Origin: Diaporthe sp. PMI_573
Lineage: Eukaryota > Ascomycota > Sordariomycetes > Diaporthales > Diaporthaceae
DNA length: 64,000 bases
NCBI GenBank assembly: GCA_021399435.1
Contig: JAJTUP010000023.1
Location: 955,455 to 1,019,454, forward strand
Direction of reading: 5' to 3'
The translations under genes and the position numbers were made by a program. Under the pieces are notes generated by a model. The model saw only the letters and a program-made list of their open reading frames with translations, searched no databases and was not told where the DNA came from. Positions 11,469 to 23,057 of this stretch are shown one piece after another. The first letter of the stretch is position 1. Every line of letters starts with the position of its first letter.

Positions 11469-12590
11469 ATGGCTATCTACAGCTCCGTCCCTCCGCCCCC
11501 GGGGTTACAATCGCAGTCCACCGCCCAGTCCCAGAATGCCTCGCAGCAGCAGCAGCAACAGGCCCCCGCGGCCTCCGGCCCAATCGCCATCGAGGCCTGG
11601 ACCATCTCAGCCCTCGAGGCCCTGAGCGTATCGCCGACCGGGAACACCGGGAGGCCCTTCGGCATCCCCCTGGACGAGCACACGAATGCCCCCCGCGCCA
11701 ATCGTGCTGCAGCTGGGCGCGTCACCATAGCCGGCGGCGACGGCACTACCGCCCACCTCACAACAGACGGCCCCATCGACCCGCCGCGCCGGCCCCCCTC
11801 CCGCCGCGACTCCCTCCGCCGCCGCGAGCTCCTGCTAAAGGGCAAAGAAGGGTCCCGCCAGCGCAGGCGGTACGACATGAAGCGGCTGACCGACGTGCCC
11901 AACGTGAAACCCCCGGAGCCGAGGGACTGGGAGCCGCGGCCCGTACACCCAGTCCACCACGTCCCCTACGCCGTCGCGGTGTTCTGGGACCGCGGGCTCA
12001 GCGCGCAGGTCGAGGAGAAGAAGAACGCGGCGGCGCGCAAGAAGATGGCTGCCGCGAGCGGCGGGTACGCCGTGGGGGGCATGGCCGGCGGCGGGGGCAG
12101 CGCGGGGAGGGTCCCGCGCGAGCTGCGCGACACCGTCAAGCGCACGCCCGGCGTCAAGGGCTGGCTCCGCGCGCTGGAGGAGCCCGTGCGGGAGTTCCTG
12201 GCTGAGCGGCAGCGCGCCGCTGGGCAGTCTCCCCCCGCCGAGGACGAGTCGGACGAGTCGGACGACGAGGTTGTCTTTGTCGGGCGCAGGAAGGACGCCT
12301 CTGCTGCTGCTGCCGCCCCACCCGACGCCTCCGCCTGGAAGTCGGCCCACCGCGAGGTCCGCGACGGGCCGGCCGTCGACCGCGGCATGGTCTTTGACTC
12401 GTCTGGCGACGATGAGGGCACCGCCGCGTTCAAGAGGTGGCTCACGCACTCTATATCTGACTACTACGGGCTCGTCTCGCGGTCTGTTACTGTTGGCACG
12501 CCCGCGCGGAGGTGTGTCTATGTTGGTGTGCGTGATGTCGATCTGAAGATCCGCACTGCACTTCCTCGTCCGCTGTGGGAGATTTTCTGA
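11469..12590 (+). CDS. R3H-domain protein with R3H-associated N-terminus
   Basis: Single exon, 373 residues. The first true ATG is at 11469; further upstream the frame holds only a GTG. After a Gln-rich start (six consecutive Gln) comes an N-terminal module ending in a basic stretch (RRDSLRRRELLLKGKEGSRQ), then 'LTDVPNVKPPEPRDWEPRP' and 'VPYAVAVFWDRG', the pattern I associate with the R3H-associated N-terminal domain. A Gly/Ala-rich linker and an acidic patch follow. At the C-terminus 'FKRWLTHSISDYYGLVSRSV' contains Arg323-xxx-His327, the defining pair of an R3H single-stranded nucleic-acid-binding domain, and 'RRCVYVGV' completes it. Probably binds RNA or single-stranded DNA; the cellular role is unknown. 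Confidence 0.75.
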   Translation: MAIYSSVPPPPGLQSQSTAQSQNASQQQQQQAPAASGPIAIEAWTISALEALSVSPTGNTGRPFGIPLDEHTNAPRANRAAAGRVTIAGGDGTTAHLTTDGPIDPPRRPPSRRDSLRRRELLLKGKEGSRQRRRYDMKRLTDVPNVKPPEPRDWEPRPVHPVHHVPYAVAVFWDRGLSAQVEEKKNAAARKKMAAASGGYAVGGMAGGGGSAGRVPRELRDTVKRTPGVKGWLRALEEPVREFLAERQRAAGQSPPAEDESDESDDEVVFVGRRKDASAAAAAPPDASAWKSAHREVRDGPAVDRGMVFDSSGDDEGTAAFKRWLTHSISDYYGLVSRSVTVGTPARRCVYVGVRDVDLKIRTALPRPLWEIF

Positions 12591-12924
12591 GGCTTGTGTT
12601 TTTGCCTGTGTTTTATCTTGAGCTAGGGTTCCAATTGGTGCTTATGATATACGGTTTGTCACGTAGAATTTTGCACCTGAATAGAAAGTGGCGAGTCTTG
12701 TAGACTGAAGCCAGACAGCCTCGAGAGCACTGATAAATAGGATGCGCATGGAACACCACGTTTTCTCTTTATTTTGATTTGTGACCAGATAGGCTCACTG
12801 ATGCCCATAACATAGATCCTGCATCGTATGAAGACCAAATGCGACGTGGCATGTTCAAGAATCATGTCATAAACACATTATTTTACTATTTTGCTTTTCC
12901 GATCCTTTCACAAGCTCCATCCCC
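12591..12924. other. Convergent 3' intergenic region
   Basis: A 334-bp gap between two convergent stop codons, AT-rich in its middle and right part, which fits 3' untranslated and termination sequence for both genes. No coding potential seen. Confidence 0.6.
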
Positions 12925-13875
12925 TTAAGCCTTAAGAGCCTTGAGGATAGCCCCGCCAATGGCATGGGCGGACGCCGGGTTCTGGCCAGTGATCACGTTG
13001 CCAGCAACAACAACCTTCTCGCCCCAGGGCTCGGCGGCCTTGACGTACTTGCCGCCCGAGGCCTTGTCCAGCTCGGTCTCGAGCATGAAGGGCATGGCGC
13101 TGCTGAGCTGGACCTGGTCCTCCTCGACGTTGCTGAAACCCGTGACCTCTTTGTCCTTGAGCAGGTGCGTCCCGTCGGCCAGCTTGACGTTGACGAAGAC
13201 GGCGGGGCCGTGGCACACGGCCGACACGACCTTGCCCTTGGAGGCGAAGTCGGCGATGAGCTTGATCGAGGCCGCGTCGGTGGCCAGGTCGAACATTGGG
13301 CCGTGTCCGCCGGGGTCTGGGGCGTTTGTTAGTACGTACACATGTGGGAGTGATGGATCTTTGGGGATTGTACGTACAGAAGACGGCGTCGAACTTGTCG
13401 GCCGCGTCGGCGAACTCAGAGAGGGGCTTGGTGGTCTCCCAGAGGTTCTTGTGGTTGTTGAAGAAGTTGACGGAGCTCTCGTCCTTGAACATCTCGACGC
13501 TCGCGGGGTCGAGAGGGGCGACTCCGCCCTTGGGGGAGGCGAACGCCAGCTCGACACCGGCCTTCACGAACACATCGTAAGGGTGTGCGAGCTCAGGCTG
13601 AGGGGCGGGGGTGTTTCAAATTAGTGCTGGGCTTCTACAAAACAGTCTGATTATTCCCATGGAGGTGAGCTTACAAGGTACTATTATTTTACATTCGTTA
13701 GCAAAAGCTTAGGACTATTATATGTACGACCGTGTTTTGAATGTTCCTGATTCCAGGTACATTCCTCATGGTCATTCAGAGGGTGAAAGAGGAAATATCA
13801 TACCCATCCGGTAGGCTTGCCAGTGTTACCCATCTGGTCGTGGGAGGTAAGGACAACGAGAATCTTGGGAGCCAT
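12925..13875 (-). CDS. Hsp31/DJ-1 class I GATase-like protein
   Basis: Four exons on the minus strand, 13804-13875, 13675-13680, 13378-13597 and 12925-13316, give 229 residues. Exon 2 is only 6 nt (TACCTT, Tyr25-Leu26), flanked by TAG and GTAAGC; it restores the family motif around 'GWYLPELAHPY'. The protein has the DJ-1/PfpI fold markers: 'DAVFYPGGHGPMFDL' (residues 96-110) and the nucleophile elbow 'AVCHGPA' with Cys134-His135. Glu28 sits where yeast Hsp31 has its active-site Glu30. Length matches Hsp31-type proteins (about 230), which act as glutathione-independent glyoxalases, chaperones or stress-protective enzymes in the cytosol. All introns have GT-AG ends. Family assignment is firm; the specific activity is inferred. 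Confidence 0.9.
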
Positions 13876-15048
13876 GGTGTAGGTGTTGAGAAGAGAATTT
13901 GTGTAAGTGGGATGGATGGTATTCTAGTAGCTGATGATTGTTCTGAACGACGTCTGCGCAAGGTGAGAGATGTCTGTGGTAAGATTGATTGATAGTCTAC
14001 CAGCTTCTTCACATGCCCAACACAAATTGCCCGGGATCGAGCTTCTTATATATATGCTGCATAGCAACCCATAGCTTCGATCGGAGATAATCCAGATCGA
14101 GCTGCCCTGCAAATTTGTAAGCCCGATCGGCTGTAAATCCACAGGGCCACTGGGGAAAAAAGCTGCGTACCGAGGCTGTCCCGCCCTGTCAGGCTATTCA
14201 CCATGATGTACAAGCATTGAACGGCACCAAATGGGGCAGGAGAGCGAGTCAAGCCCCCAGCGCTCTGCCCCGCTACGTCGGCGACTGGGGACTTACACAG
14301 TACACCCAAGCACCTTGGGGGCCCAGCTAGCCGCTGGAGCTCAAAGAAAGCTGCCCCGCATAGCCATTCTGGCCCTCTGACGTCAGGACGTCGTTCGGCC
14401 GTCCCGCTTTTGACTTTCTTGGTATGTTTACTGCGTATTCTCATCCTGTCAGTGTTAACGTTACTGCTTCGCTTTCGCTCGCGCTTCCGGTTCGCCTGCC
14501 CACAATAATGCATGTACCTCGCTGGCCTGGCAGCTCACAATAGATGATTTCTCTTGGGCTTTTCTTTGTTCCACTTCATTGCAGTAGCATGTCAACACAG
14601 TCTGACTCGTCCATCAATGTGAGATTAATAAAGTCGGAATCCAAATTCCGTTGAGCATGTCAACAGCCCCCCTGCGCGCACTTGCAGGTCGAGACGCCGG
14701 GCTCAGCGCTATACACGGACGTCTATGCCTCAATCGAAAGGTAGTAAATTATGGTTCACTTGATGCCTCGTTGCGTTGTAGTGGAATGAACGCCAAGTGC
14801 CCAGAAGAGCGGGGCAGGCGTTGGGGGAGAAACCGATGCTGGCCGAGAATGTGCATTTCCAGTCATTGAAACCTATATACATTTTATCCTGGATATTAGG
14901 CAATAGCTATGGTACCGTAGTTTCGTGAGAACATCACTCATATCGTCTATAGAATACCGCGTAGAGGGGTCGACCACCCCCTTTGGCCCTGTCGAGTGTA
15001 TATCCCACGGGCCGTCTCATGAACATCGTCCAGGCGCTTCGTCTTCTA
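13876..15048. other. Intergenic, no gene recognised
   Basis: About 1.2 kb between the start of the Hsp31-like gene and the 3' end of the next minus-strand gene. It should contain the Hsp31-like promoter. Only short frames of no recognisable family occur. Confidence 0.5.
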
Positions 15049-16563
15049 TCATGTCCACATATGGTTTCTGGACAGCCGTCGCGACTGGAGCCACAGCGGC
15101 CTCGAATCGCCCAGGTCCCCGCTCCCACCGCCCGTATTATTCGTGCCGGGCATGCCGCTGCCGTTAACGTGCGACTCGAGGTCCTCCTCGTCCTCCTCCC
15201 CTATCCTACTCAGGGCGTCGTGAAATCCCCGCGAGAAGTCGTCGATCTCGGGCGACCCGTACCGCAGCGGTGTTTGGTCGTCCTCCACGTCGTGAGGCGT
15301 CGCGTACGCCCCGTGATACGCCGCAGCACCAGCGGCTCCCGCCCCCGCCCCAGCCGCGGCGCCACCAGCCCACGCTGCCGGGTTCTGCCCGGGGTAGTGG
15401 TATTCGTGATGCGGCTGGTAGTCGCCGATGCCGCCCGTCTGGAACACCGTGTTGCGCGCATTAGGCCCACCCGTGACGTGCCTGATCGTCTTGCCCCTCA
15501 CGCTCCTCGACCCGTCGCCGTTCGGGCTGCCCCGACCACCGGCGCCCACCGGCGCGAATCCTGCGCCCGACATGGGGCTGACGTACTGCGTGTCCCCCGG
15601 CCGCGGCCCCGGCCCGCTCCGCGTGTTGCCCGCGGCCCGCCTGCGCCAGAGGAAGATCCCCACCGCTATGAGGCCCGCGAGCACGGCGACGGCCGAGATG
15701 GTGCCGCCCACGATCGCCCCCGTGCGGTTCACCCCGCCGCCGCCGCTGTCTGCAGCCGGTGCTGAAGTGTTGGCCGGCGTGCTGCTCGACGCGGTCTGCG
15801 AGCCGGAGGAGGTCGCATCACTGCTGCTCGTGGTGGACGGCACGATGGTGAGGGTGGTAAGGGATGACGCAGATGCTGAGGATGAGGTGCCGGATTTTGT
15901 TGTGCCGGTCGATGACGAGGAGCCGGCCGAGGAATCGCTTTGGGTGGCCGAGCCGGGCTCGGTTGGTGTGGCGAGGCTGCTCGGGCTCTGCGTGAAGCTG
16001 ATGCGCTCACTCGTAAGTGAGACTGGGGCGGCCGCGCCCGCTGCGCCGGCTGAGACTACCGTGGCCAGGTCGCTTGCTGTGCCGCACCCGAACTGCGAGT
16101 ACCCTCCCTCGAACATGTTCTTGTAGCAAACATTACTGCCCGTGCATGTGAACACATATGGGTTCACCTCCGTCTGTGGCCCACTGTTGGCATCAACGCA
16201 GCCCGTGAAGACACCCGAGTTACATGTCTCCTCTCCGTTTGGGCAACATCCCACTGCGCCGTGATCTGCGTCTAACACACAGTGGGACCCCGCTGAGCAG
16301 GTCGCAGGCAGGTTTACATCACCTCCTATGTAGCCACATATCGTGTTGGTATCCTGCCTCCTGAGGAGCTCGTTCAAGGTGGGTAGATCGACCGGTGGTG
16401 ACGTCGGTGCTGCTATTGGTGGGTATGCCACAACGTTTAGTGGCCGGAATGGAACTGTTGTCGGTGTCTGACGGGGAATATGTGCTGATGAGGCCCCAAA
16501 GAGGCTAGAGAGGATGAGGAGAGCCGTCGGCTTCGGCAGCCTGACGAAGATGTCTTGGAGCAT
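15049..16563 (-). CDS. Single-pass cysteine-rich cell-surface protein
   Basis: Single exon of 504 residues beginning at the ATG at 16563. The N-terminus has a signal-peptide-like segment ('TALLILSSLFGASSAHI'), then a proline-rich stretch and a cysteine-rich ectodomain at about residues 75-170 with around twelve cysteines ('CGYIGG', 'CSAGSHCVLDADHGAVGCC', 'CTGSNVCYKNMF', 'FGCG'). A Ser/Thr-rich, probably O-glycosylated stalk leads to one membrane helix around residues 285-310 ('GAIVGGTISAVAVLAGLIAV') followed by the stop-transfer 'WRRRAAG'. The cytosolic tail is Gly/Ala-rich and acidic near the end. This layout resembles fungal plasma-membrane sensors of Wsc/Mid2 style and many unassigned fungal surface proteins. 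Function not known; a wall-sensing or adhesion role is a guess. Confidence 0.75.
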   Translation of the reverse strand: MLQDIFVRLPKPTALLILSSLFGASSAHIPRQTPTTVPFRPLNVVAYPPIAAPTSPPVDLPTLNELLRRQDTNTICGYIGGDVNLPATCSAGSHCVLDADHGAVGCCPNGEETCNSGVFTGCVDANSGPQTEVNPYVFTCTGSNVCYKNMFEGGYSQFGCGTASDLATVVSAGAAGAAAPVSLTSERISFTQSPSSLATPTEPGSATQSDSSAGSSSSTGTTKSGTSSSASASSLTTLTIVPSTTSSSDATSSGSQTASSSTPANTSAPAADSGGGGVNRTGAIVGGTISAVAVLAGLIAVGIFLWRRRAAGNTRSGPGPRPGDTQYVSPMSGAGFAPVGAGGRGSPNGDGSRSVRGKTIRHVTGGPNARNTVFQTGGIGDYQPHHEYHYPGQNPAAWAGGAAAGAGAGAAGAAAYHGAYATPHDVEDDQTPLRYGSPEIDDFSRGFHDALSRIGEEDEEDLESHVNGSGMPGTNNTGGGSGDLGDSRPLWLQSRRLSRNHMWT

Positions 16564-19500
16564 CTTGAACAGATATGTTTATATACGTTGCCGGGGCATC
16601 GAGGAATATCTCGGTGGCTGGGGATCCCAAGTGATTGTTTGAGCAGAACGGGCCCCGGTGAGAGATTTGCCAATCAATACAGTAACGGATGTGTCTTTGT
16701 CAAAGAATGAGAGGAAATCAGTAAAAAGGCAAGAAGGGACAAGCGAAGGTGGGAAAGAGGTAGAACAGGTCCAACAAGTAAGCAGGCTGGCTAGGCGGGC
16801 GAGGCAGTGAGGATTAAAAAGAGTGGCAGCGTTGCCAGGGTAGGATCCGCGTTGGCGCATCAGCAGGGATCAGTGCATACACCCATCGAGGGTCAGGCAC
16901 ACCCTCCCCCAAATACACGCACGCACAGGGCTGGCGGTGGTGACACACAGGGGTCCAAAAGTTTCCAGGAACTGGCGGCCAGAATAGTGCACACGATACC
17001 GTCTATGGTTGCTATGGTGTAGATCTTGCGAATCTGTCCAAGAGCCTTAACACCCTTAATTGTGTATCGCGTCGCCTGGCGGTCCTATTCAGGAATGGGC
17101 ACATCGGAGGGCCCAGTGCAAAGGGTCGTGCCGTCTGTGCTGAACTGACCCAGGGGCTTAGCGATAGTGGAGTAGGCTTGCCGACGGTGCATTGTGATGT
17201 TGGCCGCTGCCATGTTGGTTGTCGTGAAGCTAGTCGAGGCGCCCGGCGGCGACACTGGATTCCACTTGTCTCCATCTTCTGCTGCTGCTCTTGGCAGGCT
17301 GGAGCGGAGCGATAAACCTAAGCGCGTACGCAACGTTCATGGTGTATATGCGTGTATATACACAGGGTCCAGAGATATCCTCGCAGACTTGTTGTCCACG
17401 CTCCGGCGCAGCGGTTTGACGCAGATCTGCAAAGACAAGACAGCAGGTCGGGTTCGAGCAAAATAGTCTGATAGTTCGAACGGGCGTAACTGTACAACTA
17501 CCCCTGCAGGGCTGCAGCCAATCGAGCGCCTGACGTTTCGCTGTCAATGTGCGACTATCCGTTCTCACAGCCACACTGATGCGCTTGCAGCGCAGGGTGA
17601 CCGCAGAGGTGGCGAAGACCTCCCCTGCTGCTTTTTATAGCGAGCGGGCTGCGGCTAGTGCCCCCGCGCACCCTCCAAACGTCACCACGCCACGGGCTAA
17701 GAGTCGTCTACCGTTGGCGTCTAGTGCCTGGCCGTTTCCGTTTCCTTGTCGGTGGCACTCGAGAGTATAGTATTTGTGACCCGGGACAGCGTATGGGCAA
17801 GATTGCATACACGAGCGACTCAACGTGCCTAGGAGAGACAGGTTATTTTGCGGGTCTGTGCCTCACATAGACTCCTATTCGCGTGTCACATCCTTGGTGA
17901 TCACCACGGACCTTGCACGCTGGCAGCTGGGCACGGGATCTAGTTATCTTGAGATACTCCAAGGCAGTCGGAAGAGAATTGCCAAACGGCCTCCTGGCAC
18001 AATGCTACGTTATGATGTCAGCTCTTCCAGAGACGCTCAAATAGCCCAGTATAGGAACCGGAGGTGACCTCCAACAGGATGCCTCCATCAAAAAAGAGGT
18101 TTGGTCCCGGAGCGTTTGCCACTGCCCGGATGCCTCTCCAGCGGAGATCCGCATTGGCTCCGGGGAGGATCGACCGCACAAAGTTTGGTGCCAGTCTCAT
18201 GCCCCGGTGGTCAGGGTGGTGTGAAAATGCCCTGCTGCGGCCTCGGCAGTCGAGCAGCCGATTTTATTTCCCGGGAGGCCGCAATGCGCATCGCGATTTT
18301 TGTGGTCAAGCTCCATGGGGGAATACGTCACATGCAGTGGATAGGCTTCCGAATATATTGGTGCTTGTCATGAGGGGACGTTCGCTCGACCAACAGGGTT
18401 TGTTGAACAGTGTGGCTGACGTTCTTCTACTATGTAGAACTCAGCTGGACAACCTTGGTGGGGAAGACCCTCAATGCGCGGCCAGGCTGCTGGGCATGTG
18501 CTGGTCGTTAGCTGACGCTTTAATGTTGATGACTTGGGAAAACGAACTGCTGTGATTTTTGGGTTTGTTTGATAGACGTCTGTGCATCCCAGGGTCATTT
18601 TCGTACAACCACCCGTTTTTTTCATCATGTGGCCATGATTTCCCGTCTGGGAAGGTCGAAATTCCTAGACCGGAACATTCTGTGGAGTTGCACCGCAGTA
18701 ATGCATCTCCCCTTGCAACATGTAGAAAGATTGTACATCATGATGTCTGACATACTTGTTCGATAGGTGTGTTCCTATGCGTTCCCGAATCTTTGTACGT
18801 GAGGAGTCAAGAACATCGGCTGGTTCGCTTCACGAGTCAACTTTTGGGAAGGCTCGCGTTGAGGTTCAATAGCCAGTCTCTGTTCGCCGAAGAATATAGC
18901 CTCGGGTCTTCAGCAGGGACAGGTCGTGATCCATTCGGTCTCGCATGTGTCCTGCTTTCTCGCGGCGTACAGAGACGGATTCCAAGACCAAAGTCACCCG
19001 ACCGCAGTAAGACGTTGCACCATAGGCCATGCAGAAGTCGTGTTGCAAGCACACGGCAACACAGCCGAATTACTCGAACTGGCCAGGTCGGTCTGGACGT
19101 CCACGATCTGGACACAAGCCCGAAATCGAGCATCCAAAAAGTGGCGAGTGATTCAATGTTGTCAGTACCAGCCAACTGTTGGAACTGCTGACAGCTCAAG
19201 CCCAATGATTAAGGAGTGTTGCAAGGAGGATGACTGGAAATTGCAACTTGATCAAATGCAACAATCAAGACTCTGTGTACCACTTTGACAAGGCTGATGT
19301 GCCATGCAGCCATAGCAGGAGCCTGGCCGGTGTAGCTGGCTGCTCCTCCGGCAGAGTCAAAGACGGATGCGTCCACGGACTCAGTGTATTTTTGTATCCC
19401 GCAGGCCGCAGGGTTGTATAACTGGCCACCTGAAGGGTGATTACATGTGACCAGGCGACAGGTCTCAGGTTCTGCGGTAAGCTGGCCGCTTATGGCCGCT

Positions 19501-20167
19501 CCCAAAGATTTCTGTTTTCAAGCTCTCCTGAGTTGCGCAGCCTGTTAACGGCGGGGCGTCACGCGACCGCTTGCTCGCCGCATCGCAGCATTATAACCAA
19601 CAGTAGCCGGCGTTCGTTTCAGGATTCTTGGCTTGGTCCAGTTCCAAGCAAGGAAGGGAGTGGTTGGGATGGGGAGGGAAGCAGGCTTGAGCCGTGGAGA
19701 AGGCGGAGAGCCTGGCTGGCGTATGCAGGCAGCTTTCTCACGATCCTCCTGTCCATCCTCCGTAGCACTAGTCTTCAACGTTGGGACTGAGACAATGCAG
19801 CCCCAGGCTGGTCGTCCAATTGTGTTTCTGAAGTGGTTTGGCAGCGGCGGAGGGCAGATGTCAAAGCGAGACAAATTTAGGCAAGATGGGATCTAGCTGA
19901 AGACCGCGTCGGGGCCAGAAAGCAGGGGTCTCCTCTGCTCAGGACCAGGCCTGGTGGGGTCCTATCTAGCCCCTGGGAGATCTGGGGGGACCAGGGGCAC
20001 CAGGACGGCGGGCATCGTAGCTGTGGGGTAAAAGCCTTTGTCTAGAACTTGATTCTTATCTCGACCGCAAGCCGCTGCCTTTTTTTTTTTTTTGCTTCTG
20101 TCGTCGTCGAGGCGTCGAGCTCTGTGGAATATTGGTCTCAAAACCTCAATTGGGAAGTCAGATCAGC
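16564..20167. other. Long intergenic region (3.6 kb)
   Basis: Contains many short open frames, none with a recognisable domain or credible splice partners. Features seen are a perfect 12-bp palindrome ACCAGGCCTGGT near 19944 and a long T tract around 20083, about 80 bp before the Yvc1 start codon and probably in its leader. It should hold the promoters of both flanking genes, which diverge. Confidence 0.45.
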
Positions 20168-23057
20168 ATGCCTATACGCGTCAAGTCGCGTAAACCAGCC
20201 GGGGCTGACGAGCCCCCACGCTCGCCATCCCCTTATGGCCAGCGGTTTGACGCCTGCAAGTTGCCTGATATCGGTGACGATGATTCTTTCAGGGAGATGA
20301 TCAAGAAGCTGTCAATGTACGTGAGGGATTGGCTGATGGTGGATATACATACATATAAGTCCTGAACTGCTCCATCCGACAACGACTAACAACCTCTCCT
20401 GGCAGCTACTTTAATGCGGTAGTTGTGCTCCCGGTCACCTTCGAACAATTGCGGACAACCAGTGCAGGCCAGGGTCTGCGGACCTTGGTTGAGCATCTCA
20501 GCATGGAATGCTCACACCCTGCCATCGTCAACGCTCTCTTGTAAGTCAATTGATAATTGATCGGATGGGTCTTCCTGCAAGGCGTGGACCACAGCATGCA
20601 GAGCCTGTGGGGCGACTCGTGCGTACAGATCCGCACGGCTCCACACATGGACCCTACACTGCACATACATCTTTACAAGACGAGCCAAGATCCACTCACC
20701 ACTCACAACATCTCACTGACACGCACATCTCAGGGCTTTGAAATGGCATTACGGGGCGGCAACAGAGGACAAAGGTGTCAACGAGGCCCGCGCCAATGCT
20801 GCTGAAATCGTAGCATGTGAGTTGCCTACCCCACTCTCATATCAATCTACTCGACGGTTTTCCCATTCCGAGCACCTGCTGACCTTCAATTCGCCCAGGG
20901 CGCTTCTTGACCCACCTCTCCGAGAGGGAGGTGATGAAGTGCTGCCTCTACGAGATCCCGGACCCGGACGACGAGATGGAGGACCCGGGCCTCCGCGACG
21001 AGGAGAACGGGCGCCACTCGCACGAGGTCGACGAGAACACCGCACTCCTCGCCCAGAGCCTGTCCGGGACGGTGAGCTCGGCCAAGCAGACGCTCACCAA
21101 CAACGGCAGCAAGAAGCGGTACCAGCTGCTGCAGTCCATATCGCGGCTGACCATGTCCTCGGACGATGACGAGGTCGAGGAGGAGGACCCCACCAAGCCC
21201 TTCGTCACGCTCAATGCCCTCGAGATTGCCGCCGTTGCGGATGCCAAGCGGTTTCTCAGTCAACATGTCGTCCAGAAGATTGTTACTGGTATTTGGAACG
21301 GCGACATAATTTTCTGGGATTGTGAGTACCCGCCCCCTAACATCTTCTTCGTTATTTTCTAGCTCTAGTCATGGATCTGCGTGACAGCTTGACAACTGAT
21401 TAACATCACAACCTTCAGGCTTGGCCGTCGACTCGGAAAAACGGCCCCGGTTCTACAACAAGGCAACAGCCGACCCCTTCTCTCGCCTTCGAGTTCCCAA
21501 ATACCTCAAGTCGTTTGAGGTCGTTTTCTTCATGATCTTCCTATTCCTGTACTACTCCGTCCTGGTTGAGAGGAACCCAGAGAAGATCAGCGTCAACGAA
21601 ATACTCCTCTATATTTGGTTCTTGGCTTTTGCTTACGATGAGCTGAGCGAGTACGTCGACGCCGGGTCGATCTTCTACGCCACCGATGTGAGTTTGCATG
21701 GACCAAATACATGTTTTAGGATGAGTCGCTTACACTCTGTCAGATATGGAACCTATTTGATATCACGATGATCTGCATTGGCTTCATCTTCTCCGTGTTG
21801 CGTAAGTTCAAGGTCCCTTGTCAACCGACTCCATGCTAATATTGTGCAAGGAATTGTCGGTCTCTCAAAGCACGACGAGGATCTGATCGGGTTGTCCTTT
21901 GACGTCCTGGCCCTACTGGCCCTGTTTATGGTGCCACGGGTCTGCTCGGTGCTGTCTCTTTCTCCGTACTGGGGCACCCTTATCCCCTGTCTGAAGGAGA
22001 TGGGCAAGGACTTCGTCAAGTTCATGGTCCTTGTTTTTATAGTGTATCTGGGGTTCTTGACAACTTTCACCCTCGTTGCGCGAGATACTTTCGTGAGTAT
22101 TCCCCAGATCCAAGCACACTTTCTTAACAAACTCGGGGGGACGCTGACCAACATTTCGCTCCAGACACTGCCAGCCATGACCATGAACTTGGCTAAGATC
22201 TTTTGTAAGTATATCTTAAGCGCCTCGCCGACAAGCCGTGCTTCACATGCATTATTCCGAGCAGATGCTGACCGCCCTCTCAATCAGACGGCTCGAGCTA
22301 CATCGGGTTCGACATCATGAACCAGATCGACCCATTCTTCGGCCCGCCCCTGATGTTCATCTTCGTCACCCTCTCCTCGATCCTCCTGATGGGCTCCCTG
22401 ACGGGTATGCTCTCCAACTCCTTCTCCCGCGTCATGAGCCACGCCCGCGAGGAGTACCTCTACGTCTACTCGGTCTACGTCCTCGAGGCCTCGACCTCCA
22501 ACCGCCTCACCCACTTCTACCCGCCCTTCAACCTCCTCGCCCTGGCCATCTTCCGGCCCCTCCGCCTCGTCCTCCCCTCGGACAACAAGTTCCGCGCCGC
22601 ACGCATCCTCCTCCTCAAGGTGACCCACCTCCCCATCGTGGGCGTCATCCTGCTCTACGAGCTCATCAAGGGCAAGGTGAGCAACGACGAGTTCAACGGC
22701 TTCAAGGGCCCCCGGCTCCAGGGCGGGCCCGGGCTCGGCAGCGGCGGGTCCGCAGCCCAGCGCAGGGCGTCCCGCGCAAAGGTGCGCCCGGCCTCGTCGT
22801 CTTCTGCGTACGCGCACCAGCAGCAGCACCAGCAGCAGCGCCGCCCGGGCGAGTTGCTCCGGCCGTTCTCGGCACCGGCCATTGGCGTCCCGGCGCCGGA
22901 CCCTGACATTGCTAATGATGACATGGATGCCCCGACCGACATGGACGTCAAGATCGCCGAGCTGAGCTCCAAGATCGACAGGCTGACCGATATCATCCTT
23001 TCCATGCAGCGGGAGAGGAGCAGGGATGCTAGCCAGCATACTGAGCCTGCGGCTTGA
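20168..23057 (+). CDS. YVC1: Yvc1-type vacuolar TRP cation channel
   Basis: Nine exons: 20168-20316, 20406-20540, 20734-20816, 20899-21321, 21419-21687, 21744-21801, 21851-22092, 22165-22204 and 22288-23057. They give 722 residues with all junctions in frame and consensus GT-AG ends. The cytosolic N-terminus (to about residue 295) includes 'YFNAVVVLPVTFEQLR' and 'TEDKGVNEARANAAEIVAWRFLTHLSEREVM', hallmarks of fungal Yvc1. Six hydrophobic helices follow (about 298-507), with the pore region 'TLPAMTMNLAKIF-YGSSYIGFD' split by the last intron and S6 'LMFIFVTLSSILLMGSLTG'. The tail is Gln/Pro-rich with an acidic 'DIANDDMDAPTDMD' and a predicted terminal coiled coil. Yvc1 releases vacuolar Ca2+ during hyperosmotic and mechanical stress. 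Exon 8 is only 40 nt. Confidence 0.92.

Noticed and set aside
14983..15765. 260-codon plus-strand frame overlapping the surface-protein gene
   Set aside because: It is antisense to a well-formed membrane protein and has the Arg/Pro/Ala-rich composition of a shadow frame in GC-rich coding DNA.
18064..18555. 163-codon plus-strand frame in the gap upstream of YVC1
   Set aside because: No domain, no supporting neighbours and several competing frames in the same place.
20083..20098. T tract upstream of YVC1 as a transposon poly-A tail
   Set aside because: No target-site duplication or retroelement sequence beside it; a pyrimidine tract in the leader is a simpler explanation.
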